NCBI GenBank assembly: GCA_910578285.1
Contig: CAJTQL010000009.1
Coordinates: forward strand, 1,685-65,684
Direction of reading: 5' to 3'
Source of the DNA: an uncultured Helicobacteraceae bacterium
GTDB taxonomy: Bacteria > Campylobacterota > Campylobacteria > Campylobacterales > Helicobacteraceae
Length of the DNA stretch: 64,000 bases
The notes below the pieces were generated by a model that made no database searches, was not told the DNA's origin, and worked only from the letters and a program-made list of their open reading frames with translations. This document shows positions 25,190 through 33,099 of the stretch, in pieces (within the stretch, counting starts at the first letter, position 1; every line of letters starts with the position of its first letter). Position numbers and translations under genes: made by a program.

Positions 25190-25425
25190 AAAACTTCTTG
25201 TTCTATGCGCATGCATCTTTTAGCTTTAAAGAATTATCAAATATTTTCAGCTCTTGCTTGCGAGAATCGGGCAATTTGTGATATTCCATATCCATAATTC
25301 GCACCTTCTAGGGTATAGAGGAATACGACACATATACTAGGATATTTTTCTTTGAGCCGTACAAAAGCCTCTTCTGCACCCATTTTACAAAGCATTTCCG
25401 CTGAATCGATTCCAATAGATTGCAT
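25190..25425 (-). pseudogene. TfoX/Sxy C-terminal-domain protein, frameshifted and N-truncated
   Basis: Minus-strand sequence encodes SIGIDSAEMLCKMGAEEAFVRLKEKYPSICVVFLYTLEGANYGY, the TfoX C-terminal helix-hairpin-helix signature. One extra G near 25287 shifts the frame; the next frame continues with YHKLPDSRKQELKIFDNSLKLK to a stop near 25201. The usual N-terminal residues are missing. TfoX-type proteins affect competence in other bacteria; this copy is inactive. Confidence 0.75.
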
Positions 25426-25547
25426 TTTTTACCATTTCATTCCAATATTTGACATGGTTTTATGTTCATTACCTTGCCATCTTAGCACTATTGGCTCAAT
25501 TTCTTTCTCACATTTTTCTCTTGCAACACAAAATTCTGCCACTACCC

Positions 25548-25578
25548 TTGACAAACACTTAGTGTCAGGGCTTATAAT
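25548..25578 (+). promoter_or_regulatory. MerR-type promoter of the MerR-CMD operon
   Basis: TTGACA (25548-25553), 19-bp spacer, TATAAT (25573-25578). The spacer dyad is ACACT-T-AGTGT. Nearly identical to the AKR and CMD promoters, so the regulator gene is probably in its own regulon. Confidence 0.78.
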
Positions 25579-25657
25579 ATGCTATGTGGCTTGTCAGCAC
25601 CCAAAAATTCGCGAGGGCAGCGACAAAGCCGCGCAGACACAACACAAAGGTGGCACG

Positions 25658-26122
25658 ATGACATACACGATTATCGAGGTGGAACGCAAAAGCGGCATTC
25701 CCTCGCGCAAAATACGTTTTTGGCTCGACAAGGGGCTGTTCCCGCATATCTACAAAGACAAAAACGGCGTGCGGCTTTTCAGCGCAAAAGATGTCGATTG
25801 GCTCTGCTGGATTGAACTCTATCGCCAGCTTGGAATGAGCATCAAAGACATTGCACATTACAGAAACCTCGCCGACAAGGGCGATTCAATGCTGCAAGAA
25901 CGGCTTGCTATTATCCAAAGCCAAAAGGCGAAGAATCTCGCCGAGATTGCGAAGCTGCAAGAGGCGATTGCGATGCTTGAATATAAAGAAAATCTTTATA
26001 TCGAGCTTATCACAAACGGGAGCGAAAACTACAAACCGCGCAGTTTTGGTGAGTGTAAGAAGATTCTACAACAACAATGCCAAACCAAAAGGAAGCAAAA
26101 AGGAGAAAAAAATGCAAAATGA
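25658..26122 (+). CDS. MerR family regulator (2)
   Basis: 154 residues from the ATG at 25658 (preceded by AAAGGTGG). MerR winged helix IIEVERKSGIPSRKIRFWLDKGLFPHIYKDKNGVRLFSAKDVDWL, wing GMSIKDIAHY, coiled coil to about residue 120, and a C-terminus with two cysteines (GECKKILQQQCQ). Paralogue of MerR 1. The frame is open upstream to 25352, but the promoter at 25548-25578 lies inside that extension. The codons just before the ATG (SDKAAQTQHKGGTM) resemble the linker of the Tat-CMD protein at 6539, so this gene seems to have captured a CMD promoter and leader. Confidence 0.88.
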   Translation: MTYTIIEVERKSGIPSRKIRFWLDKGLFPHIYKDKNGVRLFSAKDVDWLCWIELYRQLGMSIKDIAHYRNLADKGDSMLQERLAIIQSQKAKNLAEIAKLQEAIAMLEYKENLYIELITNGSENYKPRSFGECKKILQQQCQTKRKQKGEKNAK

Positions 26123-26630
26123 ATCTTGCGACAATAAGAGACGCGAGGTGTTGCGCGAAGCGCTCGTGCTCGCTTTGGGCTCTGGCGCGTTTGGCACATT
26201 GAACGCGCACGAGCCAAAACAAACACAAAATAAAGGACAAATAATGACACGATTTGACAGAGGGCTTGCACAACTCCAAGCGATTGACGGCGAAGCGGGG
26301 CAAAAGGTCATCGACAGCCTAGCGAATATCGCGCCCGATTTGGGAAGATTCATCATCGAATTTGCGTTTGGCGACATCTACACGCGCGGCGAGCTGAACC
26401 TGCAAGAGTGCGAGCTCATCACGCTTTCGAGCCTACTCACGGCGGGCGGTTGCGAGCCACAACTCGAGGTGCATATCAATGCAGCACTCAATGTCGGAAT
26501 CGCGCCCGAGAAAGTCATTGAAACCTTTATGCAGTGCATTCCCTACATCGGATTCCCGCGAGTACTCAACGCCGTTTTTGTCGCCAAAAAAGTTTTTGGA
26601 GAAAGAAATTTGGATATTAACAAAGCTTAA
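26112..26630 (+). CDS. Signal-bearing carboxymuconolactone decarboxylase-like protein
   Basis: 172 residues. The N-terminus CDNKRREVLREALVLALGSGAFG is a degenerate twin-arginine signal. Residues 45-172 form one CMD domain (RFDRGLAQLQAI...GDIYTRGELNLQECELITLSSLLTAGGCEPQLEVHINAALNVG). AGGAGA precedes the start, which overlaps MerR 2 by 11 bp. AAAGGA (26232-26237) and the in-frame ATG (26244) mark an internal start at the domain border. This DNA is distinctly more GC-rich than flanking R-M genes. Likely role: detoxification of peroxides or ring-cleavage products, by family only. Confidence 0.83.
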   Translation: MQNESCDNKRREVLREALVLALGSGAFGTLNAHEPKQTQNKGQIMTRFDRGLAQLQAIDGEAGQKVIDSLANIAPDLGRFIIEFAFGDIYTRGELNLQECELITLSSLLTAGGCEPQLEVHINAALNVGIAPEKVIETFMQCIPYIGFPRVLNAVFVAKKVFGERNLDINKA

Positions 26631-26654
26631 GTTTGTCATTTAAAGGAATTTTAT

Positions 26655-27067
26655 GAACAAATGACTCTATCTATCACGTAGCCCCCTTTTCGCCTTTGGG
26701 CAAGGGCTTTTTGGCAGGGAAATTTGATAAAATGACCTTTGCGAGCGATGATTTTCGCAGCACCGTGCCGCGATTCCAAAAGGAAAATTTGCAGGCAAAC
26801 ATGGTGCTTGTCGAGCTGATTACCGACATTGCGCGCCAAAAGAACGTCACGGCGGCGCAGATTGCGTTTGCTTGGCTGTGTGCGCAAAAGCCCTTTATTG
26901 CGCCGATTTTTGGCACGACCAACGCGAGCAGGCTCGAGGAGAATCTCCAATCAAGCGCGATTGCCTTGAGCAGCGAGGATTTGCGCGCTATCAATGCCGC
27001 GCTTGGCAAAATCACGATTATGGGCGATAGGTATAGCGGGGAGGCGGCAAAGCGTGTCGGGAAATAG
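26655..27067 (+). pseudogene. 3' fragment of an aldo-keto reductase
   Basis: Only the C-terminal third of an AKR remains: PFSPLGKGFLAGKFD, RSTVPRFQKENLQANM, PFIAPIFGTTNASRLEENLQ, and GDRYSGEAAKRVGK. The catalytic Asp, Tyr, Lys and His are all absent. A start at 26696 would lack the active site. The same AKR type supplies the last block of the 6250 pseudogene. Confidence 0.85.
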
Positions 27068-27204
27068 TGCGGCGGCAGACTTTGCAGGCGTGGGCGGCAG
27101 CGTGTTTGATAGGCGCTAGCACGGCGCGGTAGGGCATGGCAGAGTTTTAAGCGCGCTTAAAGCGTATGCGCGCTAGAATCGGGCAAAAACGAGCGGGAGG
27201 GGAC

Positions 27205-30200
27205 ATGCGCTATTGCCCTAGAACATTGCAAGATTTTGTGCAAAGCCATAGCCCATTTTCTCCCGCAAAAGACGAGCTTAAGGAGTTTGGGCAAAACTTG
27301 AGAGATTATGTGTTGGGTATTGCGGATTCTAAGAGCGAATCAGAGGAGCACCAAAAGAATCTTTTGCGCGATTTCTTGCATAAATCTTTTAATTATGATT
27401 GCAACACGAGGGACAGAATCGATTTGGCAATCTATGACGATTTGATTCCGAGAGTGCTTTTTGAGGTTAAGAGCAGCAGCAATAGCCACGAATTTGTAAA
27501 GCTTAATGTGCAAAATCCAAGCCTAGAATCTAAAGCATTTTATGAATCCATTTTCTATTTTCTGCGTGAGACTATCACAAACAAAAACAACAATTTAACA
27601 TATATTATTCTAACTAACACAGAGGATTTTTATATCATAGACGCTAAAAATTATGCGGCTTTTGCCAAAGACAAGGCGATTCTAAAGGCTTTTAAAAATT
27701 GCGAAGACAAAGAGGGCAATGACGCGAGCACGAAGAGATTCTATGAGGAAATTAAGAATCTCTTGCCTAATCTTGATATGGAGTTAAAATATACGCATTT
27801 TCGGATTGATGATTCTATCCTCGCAAATTGCCATTGTGAATCTATTTGTCATTCTGAACCTACGTTAGCGGGTGAAGAATCCCTAAGCAAAGAATCAAAG
27901 GATTCCAAAAGAGATCTTTCGGCTTTGCCTCAACATGACAAGATACCACCTAACAAAAAAGATACTTCTACAAATGCTCAATACGATAACACATTTTGTC
28001 ATTCTGAGGCTTCAGCCGAAGAATCCCAACATATCCTCCCGCTCCTCTACCAAAGCTTAAGCCCACACGTGCTACTCAAACGCAAAAGCTATCTTGACGC
28101 AAACACTCTAAACCAAGATTTCTATGATGAATTGCTCTATATTTTGGGGCTAAAAGAAAGCTCACAGAATGGCAAGGTGCTCATTCTGCCAAGCCACACA
28201 CCCCACACACTCCTTGATTCGATATGCTCGACATTTGGACTTGAGAAAGACAAAGACTTTGAAACTCTCTTTTCTTTGCTGACGACTTGGAATAATAGAT
28301 TATTATTTTTGCGCCTCTTAGAATCTATGCTCTTAAGCTTCAAGCATATAAAAAAACCATTCTTAAACCTAGATTGCCTCAAAGACTTCCAAGCCCTCAA
28401 TACCCTATTCTTTGATATTTTGGCAAAGATAGAAGAAAATAGAGATAGCAATATTCCAGAATCCCTAAGCTCTATCCCCTATCTTAACTCAAGCCTTTTT
28501 GAAAAGACAGCCCTTGAGATTGAAGGCAAGGAGATAAAGCTACTCGAATCTAAGCCCCTAATTCTCTATCACGATTCCATTCTCTACAAAGACAAAAACT
28601 TTTGCAAGTCTCTAAACCTCAATGCCCAAGCTAAAGATTCCACATTGCCGCTCTTAGAATATCTCTTTGCATTTTTGCATGCCTACGACTTTACAACCAC
28701 AGCACAAGATATTCAAAATCATACAAAAATCAATTTTGACAAACTCATTAACTCCGCCGTGCTAGGGCTCGTCTTTGAAAAGCTCAATGGCTATAAAGAG
28801 GGCAGCTTCTATACGCCAAGCTTTATCACGCGCTATATGTGCAAGCAGAGTTTAGAAAGAGTCGTATTGCAAAAGTTTAATGAAACGCAAAATTGGGATT
28901 GCCAAAACCTTGAGGAACTCAAAAACAAAATCGATAAGCTTACAGATTCTAAAGAGGGCTACAAACAAGCAAATGCAATCTTTGATTCTATCCATATCTG
29001 CGACCCCGCTGTGGGCAGTGGGCATTTCCTTGTCTCTGCCCTCAATGAGCTGATTTTACTCAAGTTCAAGCTCGGGATTCTCTGCGATGAAAATCATCAT
29101 AGAATCAAAGACATCACCCTAGAAATCTTACGTGATGAAATCGTGATTAGAGATTCTCATAATGCACTTTTTACCTATACCCTGCCCGCACATGATAATA
29201 TCGAATCACATAAGATTCAAAGGGCATTATTCTTTGCCAAACGCAAACTCATCGAATCTTGCCTCTTTGGCGTGGATATTAACCCAAACTCATGCGAGAT
29301 TACCAAGCTTCGCCTTTGGATTGAGCTGCTTAAATATAGCTATTATAAAGACATTCCAAACAAAAGGCTAGAGACATTGCCTAATATTGATATTAATATC
29401 AAGTGTGGGAATAGTCTTATCTCTCGCTTTAATCTTAGCGATTCATTACGCACGATTCCAAATATCAATTTCCAAATCGAGCAATACAAAAAACTTGTTT
29501 TTGAATACAAAAATGCCGACCAAAGCTTGATGACAATCTCCAAAAAAGACATTGAAAAGCAAATCGAGACGATTCAAGCAACCTTTACCCTCACCCTCAA
29601 AGACCCAAAGACAAAAAGAGAGCTAGAAAAGGCAATAGAATCCCATATCAAACAATTCAATAATTATTTGCTTGATGATGCAAGCTTGTTAGAGGGCTTA
29701 AATTCTTTGCAATTTAATCTTTTTGGCACTCCGACTTTGAGTAAAGAGGAGCAAGAGAGGGCATTAGAATCCTATGGCAAAATCCAAGCCTTACGCAAAA
29801 AGCTAGATTTAGCCCTAAGTGGAGAAACCTACAAAAACGCCTTTGAATGGCGTTTTGCATTCCCCGAAGTGCTCGATAGTAATGGAGACTTTCTAGGCTT
29901 TGATTTGGTGATAGGCAATCCGCCGTATGGCGTGGAACTCACTAAATCACAACGAGAACAATATAAAAGTATTTATAAGATTTCTAATACAGATACAGCC
30001 GCTCTTTTTATTCTTAAATCCGATAGTATTTTAGCAAAAAATGGTATCAATTCTTTGATTGTGCCAAAAGCTTTAACTTTTGCAAGCAATTGGAATCAGG
30101 TGAGAGATTTTATTAAACCAACATTCTTTTTGCTTACAGATTGTGGCAAAGCTTGGAGCTATGTGCTGCTTGAAATGGTAATTTTTGCACGACAAAAGGG

Positions 30201-31014
30201 AATGCAGCATACTACTTACCATACAAGATTTTTACAAGATGATACTTATATAGAATCCAAAGAAACAATACAAGATTCTATTATGGAAATTGATAAAAAA
30301 TTCATTGATTTATTTGACTTTATTCCTAATAATTTAAGTCAAGAGGAATTGGATATTGGAGTAAAAATAAAAATTGATTCTGAAATGTTAGAAAAATATT
30401 CTAAAAACTATCGTGGCATTACTTATCAAAAACATCTTAAAGAAAAAGGCAAATATCCTTTCATAGGGGGCAAAGAAATTAACAAATATGGCATACGAGG
30501 ATATAAGGGATTTGCTGATAATATATCACAATTTACGGATAATACATTTATCCAAGATAACTCTTTATTAGTTCAGAATATAGTTGCTCATATTCAAAAT
30601 CCAACACCTCATATCAAAATTACTGCTATGTTGCCAAAATCTAAAAAAGTTTATCTGCTTGATACTATTAATCAAATTATATTCAGCAGAATAGAAGCAA
30701 AGTTTATGTGGGCAATTCTTAATTCTGTTCTTATAAATTGGTATGTTTATAGATTTATTTTTGCAAAAGCCATTAGAACAATGCACTTTGATAGTCCCAT
30801 AACTAAAAGAATCCCTATCCCAAAAATCACCAAGTCAAACCAAAAAATCATTGATAGAATCATCGCATTAGTCGATGAGATTTTAGAATCTAAAGCCAAA
30901 GATTCCACAACCAATACAAGCAATTTAGAATCTGAAATTGATAAATTGGTGTATGAGTTGTATAATTTGAGTAATGAGGAAATTAATATTATAGAAAATA
31001 AGGAGCAAAAATGA
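27205..31014 (+). CDS. Fused type II (IIG-like) restriction-methylation enzyme
   Basis: 1269 residues from the ATG at 27205 (GGGAGGGG upstream). N-terminal nuclease: Asp73 (RIDLAIYDD) and Glu87-x-Lys89 (FEVK). Central methyltransferase: FYTPSFITRYM, motif I DPAVGSGHFL, motif IV GNPPYG (N6-adenine). C-terminal TaqI/Eco57I-like target-recognition region. One polypeptide should both methylate and cut. Residues about 214-274 are an in-frame insertion of TTGTCATTCTGA repeats (CHSEPTLAGEES...CHSEASAEES). The stop overlaps a downstream antitoxin gene. Confidence 0.88.
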   Translation: MRYCPRTLQDFVQSHSPFSPAKDELKEFGQNLRDYVLGIADSKSESEEHQKNLLRDFLHKSFNYDCNTRDRIDLAIYDDLIPRVLFEVKSSSNSHEFVKLNVQNPSLESKAFYESIFYFLRETITNKNNNLTYIILTNTEDFYIIDAKNYAAFAKDKAILKAFKNCEDKEGNDASTKRFYEEIKNLLPNLDMELKYTHFRIDDSILANCHCESICHSEPTLAGEESLSKESKDSKRDLSALPQHDKIPPNKKDTSTNAQYDNTFCHSEASAEESQHILPLLYQSLSPHVLLKRKSYLDANTLNQDFYDELLYILGLKESSQNGKVLILPSHTPHTLLDSICSTFGLEKDKDFETLFSLLTTWNNRLLFLRLLESMLLSFKHIKKPFLNLDCLKDFQALNTLFFDILAKIEENRDSNIPESLSSIPYLNSSLFEKTALEIEGKEIKLLESKPLILYHDSILYKDKNFCKSLNLNAQAKDSTLPLLEYLFAFLHAYDFTTTAQDIQNHTKINFDKLINSAVLGLVFEKLNGYKEGSFYTPSFITRYMCKQSLERVVLQKFNETQNWDCQNLEELKNKIDKLTDSKEGYKQANAIFDSIHICDPAVGSGHFLVSALNELILLKFKLGILCDENHHRIKDITLEILRDEIVIRDSHNALFTYTLPAHDNIESHKIQRALFFAKRKLIESCLFGVDINPNSCEITKLRLWIELLKYSYYKDIPNKRLETLPNIDINIKCGNSLISRFNLSDSLRTIPNINFQIEQYKKLVFEYKNADQSLMTISKKDIEKQIETIQATFTLTLKDPKTKRELEKAIESHIKQFNNYLLDDASLLEGLNSLQFNLFGTPTLSKEEQERALESYGKIQALRKKLDLALSGETYKNAFEWRFAFPEVLDSNGDFLGFDLVIGNPPYGVELTKSQREQYKSIYKISNTDTAALFILKSDSILAKNGINSLIVPKALTFASNWNQVRDFIKPTFFLLTDCGKAWSYVLLEMVIFARQKGMQHTTYHTRFLQDDTYIESKETIQDSIMEIDKKFIDLFDFIPNNLSQEELDIGVKIKIDSEMLEKYSKNYRGITYQKHLKEKGKYPFIGGKEINKYGIRGYKGFADNISQFTDNTFIQDNSLLVQNIVAHIQNPTPHIKITAMLPKSKKVYLLDTINQIIFSRIEAKFMWAILNSVLINWYVYRFIFAKAIRTMHFDSPITKRIPIPKITKSNQKIIDRIIALVDEILESKAKDSTTNTSNLESEIDKLVYELYNLSNEEINIIENKEQK
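27846..28025 (+). repeat. In-frame TTGTCATTCTGA repeat pair inside the fused R-M gene
   Basis: A complete unit, left arm 27846-27881 with hairpin CCTACGTTAGCGGG and right arm 27912-27941 ending CAACATGACAA, then a degenerate right arm (CTCAATACGATAA) and a second left arm 27996-28025. Same frame and orientation as the copies in hsdM and the array. Confidence 0.9.
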
Positions 31015-31223
31015 CACTGCAAGTACAAATCAGCGACCAAAATAAAGAGCAAATCATTAATGCGATTAAGCTCATTAAGGGCGTGAAAAGCATTCAAAAT
31101 GCGAACATCACAAAGGAAGTGATAGAAACCAAAGCTGACAGAAAGGCTTGGCTAAAGGCTCGTAAAGACTTGGAAAAAGGTAAGACCATAAGCCTAGAAG
31201 AGCTTGAAAGGAAATATTTATAA
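31011..31223 (+). CDS. RelB-like antitoxin (TA module 4)
   Basis: 70 residues. The C-terminal half (ADRKAWLKARKDLEKGKTISLEELERKYL) is clearly paralogous to the module 1 antitoxin (YKAWKKARKELERGETISLEELKRKY), while the N-terminus differs. ATG overlaps the fused R-M gene's stop (ATGA) and its own stop overlaps the toxin ATG by 1 bp. Confidence 0.85.
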   Translation: MTLQVQISDQNKEQIINAIKLIKGVKSIQNANITKEVIETKADRKAWLKARKDLEKGKTISLEELERKYL

Positions 31224-31483
31224 TGCCCTATCAAGTGATAACAAGCAAGGAATTTGATAAATTCTTAGAAAAACATAGAGATTTAGTGCCAAAAGTCTTA
31301 AGTAGCTTTCGGCAAATCGCACAAAATCCCTATGAAAACACACTCGATATAGCCAAGCTAAAGGGTGAGGAAAATAAGTATCGTTTGAGGCTTGGCAAGT
31401 ATCGCTTTTTGTATGAGATACTCGAAGAACAGATTTTAATCTATGCTTATAAGGCAAGCAGTAGAGGGGATATTTATAAATGA
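31223..31483 (+). CDS. RelE-like toxin (TA module 4)
   Basis: 86 residues: KEFDKFLEKHRDLVPKVLSSFRQIAQNPY, KLKGEENKYRLRLGKYRFLYEILEEQILIYAYKASSRGDIYK. Paralogue of the module 1 toxin throughout. It ends within 10 bp of the truncated 3' end of a convergent hsdM pseudogene, so its arrival may have caused that truncation. Confidence 0.87.
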   Translation: MPYQVITSKEFDKFLEKHRDLVPKVLSSFRQIAQNPYENTLDIAKLKGEENKYRLRLGKYRFLYEILEEQILIYAYKASSRGDIYK

Positions 31484-32322
31484 AAACATTGGAGAATTTC
31501 TTTTATCATTCTAGGTATTGTATTGCGAAAATCTATGCCTTTAATTAGCATATCGGCTTTACAAATTGCAAATGTTTCATCATTAATTTCTTGTCCAAAT
31601 GGAAGTAATTTTGCAGAAGCATTCATTTGATTTAAGTAATCTTGTGCAACACAGAGCATTCCTCCTGTGCCACAAGCAGGGTCATAAATCGTCTTGGCAA
31701 TATCTTTTGTCAAAATCTCATTATCATTGCTAAATAAAATATTCACCATTAGTTCTATCACTTCTCGTGGTGTATAATGCTGCCCCGCATCTTCATTGTA
31801 AGATTCTGAAAATCTGCGGATAAGCTCTTCAAAAATATATCCCATTTCAAGGTTAGAAATTTTATCGGGATGTAAATCTGCCTTTGGAGTAGTAAATTCT
31901 TTGATTATGTAGTATCAGAGATTCTTATCGCTCATTGTTTGGATTTCTATATCAAATTTAAATTTTTCAATGACCTCTCTTACATTTGAAGAAAAACCAT
32001 TGATATAATTCTTAAAATTAACGTCAATATTAACAGAATCATTAAGCAAAGATGAAAAAGTGTATTGGCTTATATTATAAAATTCATAACCCGAAGCCCT
32101 TTTCAAAAATGGCTCTCGCAATGAAGGTGCTATTTGATTGGCTTGCTCATACGCTTTTAATACTTGTTGTTTTGTTTCCTCCAAAATACAATCAAACCTT
32201 CTAATAACCATTAAGGGCAAGATAACTTTGCCATATTCGTGGGGTTTATAAATGCCTGTCAATTTATCAGCAATCGCCCAAATTAGATTGGCTTTTTCAT
32301 TAACATTAGCACATAAACTCAT
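31474..32322 (-). pseudogene. Second hsdM: nonsense mutation plus loss of the catalytic half
   Basis: The minus-strand frame starts at 32322 with NEKANLIWAIADKLTGIYKPHEYGKVILPLMVIRRFD, meets TGA at 31917-31915 (SDKNL-stop-YYIIKEF), then continues in the same frame through MGYIFEELIRRFSE, HYTPREVIELM and DPACGTGGMLC to 31474. The NPPF catalytic motif and everything beyond are missing. No matching hsdS or hsdR remains nearby. It differs from the hsdM at 13379, so it belonged to another type I system. Confidence 0.85.
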
Positions 32323-32519
32323 CTATGCTCCTTGTCATAATGTTTATGAATATCTCTTTTATGCTCTTTACATTCTTTAGAATCCGCCAAAAACCTTTTG
32401 AAAAAGCCCATTTTCCTATCAGAATATTTGACAAGAAGTTCTAAAGTCTTTTTTCTGCAAAACATCATTCTGGTATGATTGCTAAAATAGGGAGAATTCA
32501 AAGTTTTTAGGGTATCCAT
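32319..32519 (-). CDS. Small hypothetical protein
   Basis: 66 residues, very basic, His/Lys-rich C-terminus (KECKEHKRDIHKHYDKEHR). It overlaps the dead hsdM by 4 bp and the nucleotidyltransferase-like gene by 13 bp. No family recognised; may be a relic of an R-M-linked gene. Coding status uncertain. Confidence 0.3.
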   Translation of the reverse strand: MDTLKTLNSPYFSNHTRMMFCRKKTLELLVKYSDRKMGFFKRFLADSKECKEHKRDIHKHYDKEHR

Positions 32520-33085
32520 TCAACGATTCCATTTTGTGGGCGATTCGCGCGCCATTGTTGCAATGCGTCAAAAGTCGTAATGCCAAATTCTATCACAGCT
32601 TGATAAATTTCTATTCCTGCAATTTCCACATTATCGGGAATTTCAAACTTGAGTTGTAGAATCGTTTCTTTTTGCTGCTCGCTCATCACTGCGAGGATTC
32701 TCTCGGCTTGTTTTTCAAAATACCCCGCATATTTACTACCCTGCACGATATGAATCATATCTATTTGCCATTCCTCCTCGTCCCTATACCACGCGTGCCA
32801 TTCCAAACATGAATCTTCTTCGTCCAAAAGATTACGGTATTCAATATGAATAATTTTAGGATTCTTTGCAATCTGCGCCATCGCCACAAAGCTTTGCGTA
32901 ACATCGAGCGTGGGCGTGTAGATATGGAAATCAATATCGCGATGCTTTGCAAGCAAGCCCATTTTGAGCGAGCCAATCAGGTTGATTTGCGCGCCAATGC
33001 TTTGCCAAGCCTGCCTGATTTGGCATTGCTCAATGATATTAAAAGCCTTTTGGCTATTGGCTTGGGCGAGGTGGAGGTAGGGCAT
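32507..33085 (-). CDS. Nucleotidyltransferase-fold protein
   Basis: 192 residues. INLIGSLKMGLLAKHRDIDFHIYT carries the pol-beta nucleotidyltransferase signature (GS, then D-x-D, about residues 38-53). C-terminal half is a mixed alpha/beta region with no further motif known to me. Substrate unknown; the family also appears under misleading mutase names. It lies 15 bp downstream of the DUF262 gene and may be part of the same defence unit. Confidence 0.6.
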   Translation of the reverse strand: MPYLHLAQANSQKAFNIIEQCQIRQAWQSIGAQINLIGSLKMGLLAKHRDIDFHIYTPTLDVTQSFVAMAQIAKNPKIIHIEYRNLLDEEDSCLEWHAWYRDEEEWQIDMIHIVQGSKYAGYFEKQAERILAVMSEQQKETILQLKFEIPDNVEIAGIEIYQAVIEFGITTFDALQQWRANRPQNGIVEWIP

Positions 33086-33099
33086 GGGGAGATTCCTTG

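Noticed and set aside
25352..25657. N-terminal extension of MerR 2 (frame open from 25352)
   Set aside because: The extension contains the operon promoter (25548-25578) and lacks a ribosome site; the MerR domain begins at 25658.
26696..27067. Short aldo-keto reductase as a functional gene
   Set aside because: Lacks all four catalytic residues and the first two thirds of the barrel; treated as a pseudogene.
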